Below are positions 5,366-8,968 of a stretch of 8,968 nucleotides of DNA, in pieces. The stretch spans positions 1 to 8,968 of the forward strand of contig CALMZN010000069.1 in NCBI GenBank assembly GCA_937870675.1, in the 5' to 3' direction. Every line of letters starts with the position of its first letter. Position 1 is the first letter of the stretch. A model generated the notes under the pieces. It saw only the letters and a list, made by a program, of their open reading frames with translations, searched no databases and had not been told where the DNA came from. Both the position numbers and the translations under genes were made by a program. Source of the DNA: an uncultured bacterium (GTDB taxonomy: Bacteria > Patescibacteriota > Patescibacteriia > UBA1558 > GWA2-36-10).

Positions 5366-6088
5366 ATGGCTTTTGAAGATTTATTAAAAAATAACGAAAG
5401 CAAAGCTAGTCCGAAGTCAAATACGGGGTTAGTTAATTTTTTTTCAAATTTGGCTGCCATCCATCACGATCATGTTTTGAAAAGAGAAGAACTTTTGCAG
5501 TCCATGATGATCAGCCAAGGCGAGTGCGATTATTTGACTTTGCAGATTAGAGCTGGAAAAATGGACCTGCTCAGTAGTTTGCTGAATAAAAAAAGTGAGT
5601 TATTGGAAAAAAATATTATTTTTGCTGGACTGACTAGTATGGCTAATACTGGTGATTTGACAGCCATTAATCGTCATAGTGATAAATTGACAAGATATCG
5701 CATGGAGCTAGAAGCTATCAAGCAAGCCAAAAAAAATCAAGGTCAGTATATCCAAGAATTGTTAAATCAAATAAATCTTGGCGTTGATTTTGAGGGCAGT
5801 ATAGTTGATAACAGCGAAAATTATGTGACAGCAATTTCTGAAAAGTTAAAGTTTGGCGGTATTATGGATCATAGTAAAGTAAGTCGCCTCTGTGGCTTTG
5901 CGGCTTCAGCCGCTAAAAACGGTGATTTACTACTAGCGATAAAGTCCTATTCCATAGCTGGCATGATTTTGAGTGTCAAAGATGATTTAAAAAAAATTAT
6001 AAAAAAAGCCAAGAAACAAAAAAATCCCCAAAGCCAAGAGGCCGAAGAATTATTAAAAAATTTATTGCCCAAAGCCAAGAAAAAATAA
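5366..6088 (+). CDS. Helical protein of unknown function
   Basis: I do not recognise this 240-aa family. There is no signal peptide or membrane segment, so it is probably cytoplasmic. It reads as mostly alpha-helical, with a Ser/Lys-rich disordered N-terminus (about 8-20) and a strongly basic Lys-rich C-terminus (about 208-240, ending KAKKK) that could bind nucleic acid or acidic partners. Two stretches look like repeat units: FAGLTSMANTGDLTAI (86-101) and FAASAAKNGDLLLAI (178-192), each followed by a helix, suggestive of a TPR-like helix-turn-helix repeat. The start is supported by the promoter immediately upstream; there is no Shine-Dalgarno. It is the first gene of a probable five-gene operon, 10 nt before a histidine phosphatase, so a role linked to that enzyme or to the HUMPS proteins is possible but unproven. 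Confidence 0.85.
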   Translation: MAFEDLLKNNESKASPKSNTGLVNFFSNLAAIHHDHVLKREELLQSMMISQGECDYLTLQIRAGKMDLLSSLLNKKSELLEKNIIFAGLTSMANTGDLTAINRHSDKLTRYRMELEAIKQAKKNQGQYIQELLNQINLGVDFEGSIVDNSENYVTAISEKLKFGGIMDHSKVSRLCGFAASAAKNGDLLLAIKSYSIAGMILSVKDDLKKIIKKAKKQKNPQSQEAEELLKNLLPKAKKK

Positions 6089-6098
6089 AGTTAATCCT

Positions 6099-6830
6099 AT
6101 GAAGAAAAAAGTACTAAATAAAAAGATCGGTGATCTAAAAAACACTCCAGAAAATATTTTGGCCAACCCCTATTCTTTTAAAAGACCAAAAGTCACTGGA
6201 CCCTATACTAGTATTTATTTGATTCGGCATTGTCATCCAGCTTATGAACTGCAAGAACAGCTTGGTGATCTGAAAATGCCTTTGTCTGGTATTGGCTCGC
6301 ATCAGCGTGGTTTTTTGATTAAAAAATTATTGACTCTGGGCATAGACAAAATATACGCTAGTCAGTTTAGGCGTTCAAAAATGACTGCTCAGCCCTTGGC
6401 TGAGGCCTTGAAACTGCATCCAGTCATTGATCGTCGCCTCAATGAAATCAACTGGGAAAATTGGTACAAGATTAAGTATTTCAATATGAGTGATAAAACC
6501 AGAGTAAGGCGTATCAAAAATTATCGTCAAATGGAGAAAGAGCTAGATAAAACTCAAGTATCAGCTAGGAGATTGTTAGCGGATATTTATGAAAAAAATA
6601 AAAATAAAAAAATAGCTGTTTTTTGCCATGGCAATTTGATTCGCTCTATACTTACGGGTATTCTCAATGCTGATGTTATTGGTTTTTTGTCCATGGAAAT
6701 ATACCAATCATCTATATCAAAGTTGGTTATTGACGCTGATGGTTATGTCAAAATAAATTATATCAACAACATTGGTCATTTGCCACATCGGCCTTATGAA
6801 GATTTATTCATGGCTTCTATAAATCAATAA
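6099..6830 (+). CDS. Histidine phosphatase superfamily protein (phosphoglycerate-mutase-like)
   Basis: A 243-aa member of the histidine phosphatase (branch 1) superfamily, which transfers phosphate through a phospho-histidine. The nucleophile motif is LIRHCHP with R43 and H44; the usual Gly after RH is Cys45. ASQFRRSKMTAQPLAEAL (87-104) is the family's typical S-x-x-x-R-(A/S)-x-x-T-A helix with the phosphate-binding Arg. LNEINWENW (114-122) supplies the likely acid E116, and FCHGNLIRSI (175-184) supplies the second active-site H177. The substrate cannot be told from sequence: phosphoglycerate mutase, cobalamin or sugar phosphatase, and others are possible. A basic extension of about 35 residues precedes the first beta strand. 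There is no Shine-Dalgarno; it begins 10 nt after the preceding stop. Confidence 0.88.
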   Translation: MKKKVLNKKIGDLKNTPENILANPYSFKRPKVTGPYTSIYLIRHCHPAYELQEQLGDLKMPLSGIGSHQRGFLIKKLLTLGIDKIYASQFRRSKMTAQPLAEALKLHPVIDRRLNEINWENWYKIKYFNMSDKTRVRRIKNYRQMEKELDKTQVSARRLLADIYEKNKNKKIAVFCHGNLIRSILTGILNADVIGFLSMEIYQSSISKLVIDADGYVKINYINNIGHLPHRPYEDLFMASINQ

Positions 6831-6835
6831 TTATT

Positions 6836-7774
6836 ATGTCAAAAAAATTGATAATTTTATTAATAGTGGTTATTTTGTTGGCTGTTGGTTTTTATTTTCT
6901 TTTGCAGAATTCAAAAAAATCTCCAATTACTAATGACATTAACAATTTTCAAGATTGTCTTAATGCTAATTACGCGATAATGGAGTCCTGGCCTCGCGCT
7001 TGTCGGACGCCCGATGGACGCATTTTTAAGGAAGATATTGGCAACCAACTTGAAAAAAGCGATTTGATTCAAGTGCTTGAACCACAAGCCAACCAAGAAA
7101 TATCTACACCCGTCGTTATTAAGGGTCAGGCCAGAGGTAATTGGTTTTTTGAGGCCTCATTTCCAGTGGAAGTTTTGGATGACAAGCAGTTTGTTATTGG
7201 AACGGGTATTGCTAAAAGTATGGAAGATTGGATGACTGAGGATTTTGTGCCTTTTGAAGCCACTATTGATTTTGCGCGGCCTTTGTCAAAGCAGGGATTT
7301 TTGGTTTTGAAGAAAGATAATCCATCAGGCGATGCCCAATATGATGATCAGCTAATTATACCGATCAGTTTCAACCAAGACACAATGTTGATCAAGGTTT
7401 ATTTTGCGACCAGCAAGACAGCCGGACAAGACGATTTTGATTGTAAATATTTGGAATCAGTCAACAAGGAAGTGCCGAAGTCAATAGCCGTAGCTAGAGC
7501 AGCGCTGACTGCTTTGTTGGCTGGGCCTAGCGTCAATGACAAGACAAATGGTTTTTATACAGCCATCAATTCCAATGTAAAAATAAATTCATTGACCATT
7601 GATGATGGAGTGGCTAGGGTTGATTTTAATGAGCAGATACAGTTTCAGGTTGGTGGTTCTTGCCAGGTATCGACAATTCGTGAGCAGATCAATAAAACAT
7701 TATTACAGTTTCCCACAGTAAAAAGTGTAATTATTTCCGTTAACGGAGATGTGGAACAAGCTTTACAACCATAA
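6836..7774 (+). CDS. Membrane-anchored Gmad2 and GerMN domain protein
   Basis: A 312-aa protein with one N-terminal hydrophobic helix (about 5-23, after MSKK) and the rest outside the membrane: a signal anchor rather than a lipoprotein, since no lipobox Cys is seen. Next comes a short conserved-looking cysteine segment, with C41 and C56 in DCLNANYAIMESWPRACR, then an Ig-like Gmad2 domain (about 78-179, starting IQVLEPQANQEISTPVVIKG) and a GerMN domain (about 184-309, with RAALTALLAGP and VDFNEQIQF). Both domains are named from spore germination and GerM proteins, but occur in many non-sporulating bacteria on the cell surface, where they probably bind envelope polymers or proteins. It lies 5 nt after the phosphatase gene and 3 nt before the HUMPS gene; there is no Shine-Dalgarno. 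Confidence 0.88.
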   Translation: MSKKLIILLIVVILLAVGFYFLLQNSKKSPITNDINNFQDCLNANYAIMESWPRACRTPDGRIFKEDIGNQLEKSDLIQVLEPQANQEISTPVVIKGQARGNWFFEASFPVEVLDDKQFVIGTGIAKSMEDWMTEDFVPFEATIDFARPLSKQGFLVLKKDNPSGDAQYDDQLIIPISFNQDTMLIKVYFATSKTAGQDDFDCKYLESVNKEVPKSIAVARAALTALLAGPSVNDKTNGFYTAINSNVKINSLTIDDGVARVDFNEQIQFQVGGSCQVSTIREQINKTLLQFPTVKSVIISVNGDVEQALQP

Positions 7775-7777
7775 AAT

Positions 7778-8458
7778 ATGCTACTGAACCGTCATCAAAA
7801 ATATTTGCAAATAGCTTTGAATCGCTCGCTTCATGAAGTTGGTGGTATGATTAGTCAATTACCAGCATCTCAATTTATAATTATTGAAGCTGGTACAACT
7901 TTTATCAAAAAATATGGACGACATGGCATTGTTGAAATTAATTATTTGTGGTCAAACCGATTGGGCCAGCCCGGCTATATAGTGGCTGACTTGAAGTGTA
8001 TGGATCGTGGTTTTACTGAGGTCAGTATGGCGGCTGAAGCTGGTGCCAAAGCAGCTACTTGCTTGGGCTTGGCTCCGATTGAAACTATCAATGAATTTAT
8101 AAAGCATTGTAAACAGCTAGGCATTGACTCCATGTTGGATATGATGAATATTGAATTTCCTTTTGAAGTTTTGCAACAACTGAAAGTATTGCCTGACGTG
8201 GTAGTTTTACACCGGGGAGTTGATGAAGTACAAAATAAAGAGAAAATGATACCCTATCACAATATTAGTCGTATTAAAGGAGCTTATAATATAATGATTT
8301 CTGTGGCTGGCGGTGAAACATTCAAGGATGTTAATCGCTCTTATTTCAATGGCGTTGATATTGCTGTAATTTGGCGTTCTTTTTTTGATGATCCACATAA
8401 CTCCAAAGTTTTGGCTGAAAATTTTTTAAGCACCATCAAAGCTTATGGAAAAAGATAA
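7778..8458 (+). CDS. HUMPS family protein (hexulose-phosphate synthase / OMP decarboxylase-like)
   Basis: A 226-aa single-domain (beta/alpha)8 barrel of the orotidine-5'-phosphate decarboxylase superfamily, closest to the HUMPS branch (3-hexulose-6-phosphate synthase, 3-keto-L-gulonate-6-phosphate decarboxylase). The signature D-x-K-x-x-D is at 71-76 (DLKCMD). Strand 2 has EAGT with E37, strand 5/6 has LHRGVDE (144-150), and the phosphate-binding end has SVAGGETF (175-182) and R200 in VIWRSF. The strand-1 residue that is Asp in characterised HPS and KGPDC (ALD) is Asn15 (IALN). True HPS would join formaldehyde with ribulose-5-phosphate, or run in reverse to make pentose phosphates. The altered strand 1 and the WRSF end make the substrate uncertain. 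It starts 3 nt after the previous stop; the next gene overlaps its end by 14 nt. Confidence 0.88.
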   Translation: MLLNRHQKYLQIALNRSLHEVGGMISQLPASQFIIIEAGTTFIKKYGRHGIVEINYLWSNRLGQPGYIVADLKCMDRGFTEVSMAAEAGAKAATCLGLAPIETINEFIKHCKQLGIDSMLDMMNIEFPFEVLQQLKVLPDVVVLHRGVDEVQNKEKMIPYHNISRIKGAYNIMISVAGGETFKDVNRSYFNGVDIAVIWRSFFDDPHNSKVLAENFLSTIKAYGKR

Positions 8459-8968
8459 ATTAAAAAAATATATTAAAAATAATTATTGGTTAGTAATATT
8501 ATTTTTTTATTTGTTTACTCTTGATCCAATTTTTGCTTTGCTTGCTTTAGTTATTTTGGTAGCTGTATTTATGCAGAAGAAAAAATTTACTAATTTGCAG
8601 ATACCTTTTTTATCACAAAATCAATCAAAACAGAGCACCCGAGTGGAGTCAGCCCTGTTAATAAATTCAAAAGAAAATACGCCCACTCCGTTAATTTTTA
8701 ACTGGGCGACGTTGATTAATAGATCTTTAGAACAGTTTAGTGACGCTAGCGTGAAGGTTGCTAATTTATTTATTCGGGAAAAAAAGACACTAAATAATAA
8801 AAAAAAGTATTTGCAAATAGCTCTCAATGGTTCATTAGAAGAGGCTGAAAATATTGTGAGGATTTTACCGATTTCAAATAAAATTTTACTTGAAGTAGGA
8901 ACGCCCCTCATTAAGCACAGTGGTCATACGGCTATCCTCAGTATCGCAACCCTATGCCCAAAAGCTTA
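8445..8968 (+). CDS. Membrane-anchored second HUMPS-like paralogue (partial, cut by window end)
   Basis: The ATG lies inside the end of the previous gene (14-nt overlap, different frame), and the frame stays open for 174 codons to the window edge. Residues 14-43 are strongly hydrophobic (from YWLVILFFYLF to LALVILVAVF, with a central DP), giving one long membrane helix or a tight two-helix hairpin. A polar linker of about 75 residues follows. From 119 on the protein matches the start of the preceding HUMPS protein: KKYLQIALNGSLEEAENIV and LEVGTPLIK align with QKYLQIALNRSLHEVGGMI and IEAGTTFIK. The Asn in strand 1 and the Glu in strand 2 are shared. The D-x-K-x-x-D region lies beyond the window, so catalytic competence cannot be judged. 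This appears to be a tandem duplication with an added membrane anchor. Confidence 0.8.
   Translation, partial: MEKDKLKKYIKNNYWLVILFFYLFTLDPIFALLALVILVAVFMQKKKFTNLQIPFLSQNQSKQSTRVESALLINSKENTPTPLIFNWATLINRSLEQFSDASVKVANLFIREKKTLNNKKKYLQIALNGSLEEAENIVRILPISNKILLEVGTPLIKHSGHTAILSIATLCPKA

Noticed and set aside
8621..8911. Minus-strand 96-codon open frame near the right end
   Set aside because: It is opposite the plus-strand partial HUMPS-like gene, which has clear similarity to its neighbour and overlaps it in operon style.

Overview
This AT-rich window most likely comes from a member of the Candidate Phyla Radiation (Patescibacteria, Parcubacteria-like). The taxon is an inference from several features. 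Genes are compact and tightly packed, and only dnaK has a strong Shine-Dalgarno. A HUMPS-type (OMPDC-superfamily) protein and a Gmad2/GerMN surface protein sit in a non-sporulating context, and GC-rich palindromic repeats are scattered through AT-rich DNA. All reading frames fit the standard bacterial code; no UGA recoding is needed.

Left part (1-4230, plus strand): dnaK, dnaJ and rlmN lie in one orientation. This links the Hsp70 chaperone and its J-protein with the radical-SAM enzyme that methylates 23S rRNA A2503 and some tRNAs. A probable bidirectional terminator follows rlmN. No grpE, hrcA or CIRCE operator is seen in the window. A GC-rich palindrome is embedded in the part of dnaK that codes the disordered C-terminal tail.

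Middle part (4230-5365, mostly minus strand): an orphan C-terminal piece of a DEAD-box RNA helicase is followed by a terminator hairpin, tRNA-Trp(CCA) and rpmG (bL33). The rpmG-trnW pair is the usual bacterial arrangement, but secE-nusG do not follow. Upstream of rpmG is an AT-rich 141-bp segment bounded by a perfect 17-bp inverted repeat, with a second 14-bp hairpin just before the rpmG start. Next come about 150 bp of nested stem-loops that run up to the 3' end of tRNA-Thr(UGU). tRNA-Thr has a clean sigma70-type promoter on the minus strand and a 127-nt leader that carries a GC-rich palindrome.

Right part (5366-8968, plus strand): five genes are spaced by 10, 5, 3 and -14 nt and are probably one operon, read from an extended -10 promoter that would give a nearly leaderless mRNA. 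In order they are a helical protein of unknown function, a histidine phosphatase, a membrane-anchored Gmad2-GerMN protein, a soluble HUMPS-family protein, and a second HUMPS-like paralogue preceded by a membrane anchor and cut by the window end. The tandem soluble and membrane-tethered HUMPS pair beside a phosphatase and an unknown helical protein is the least understood and most interesting part of the window.
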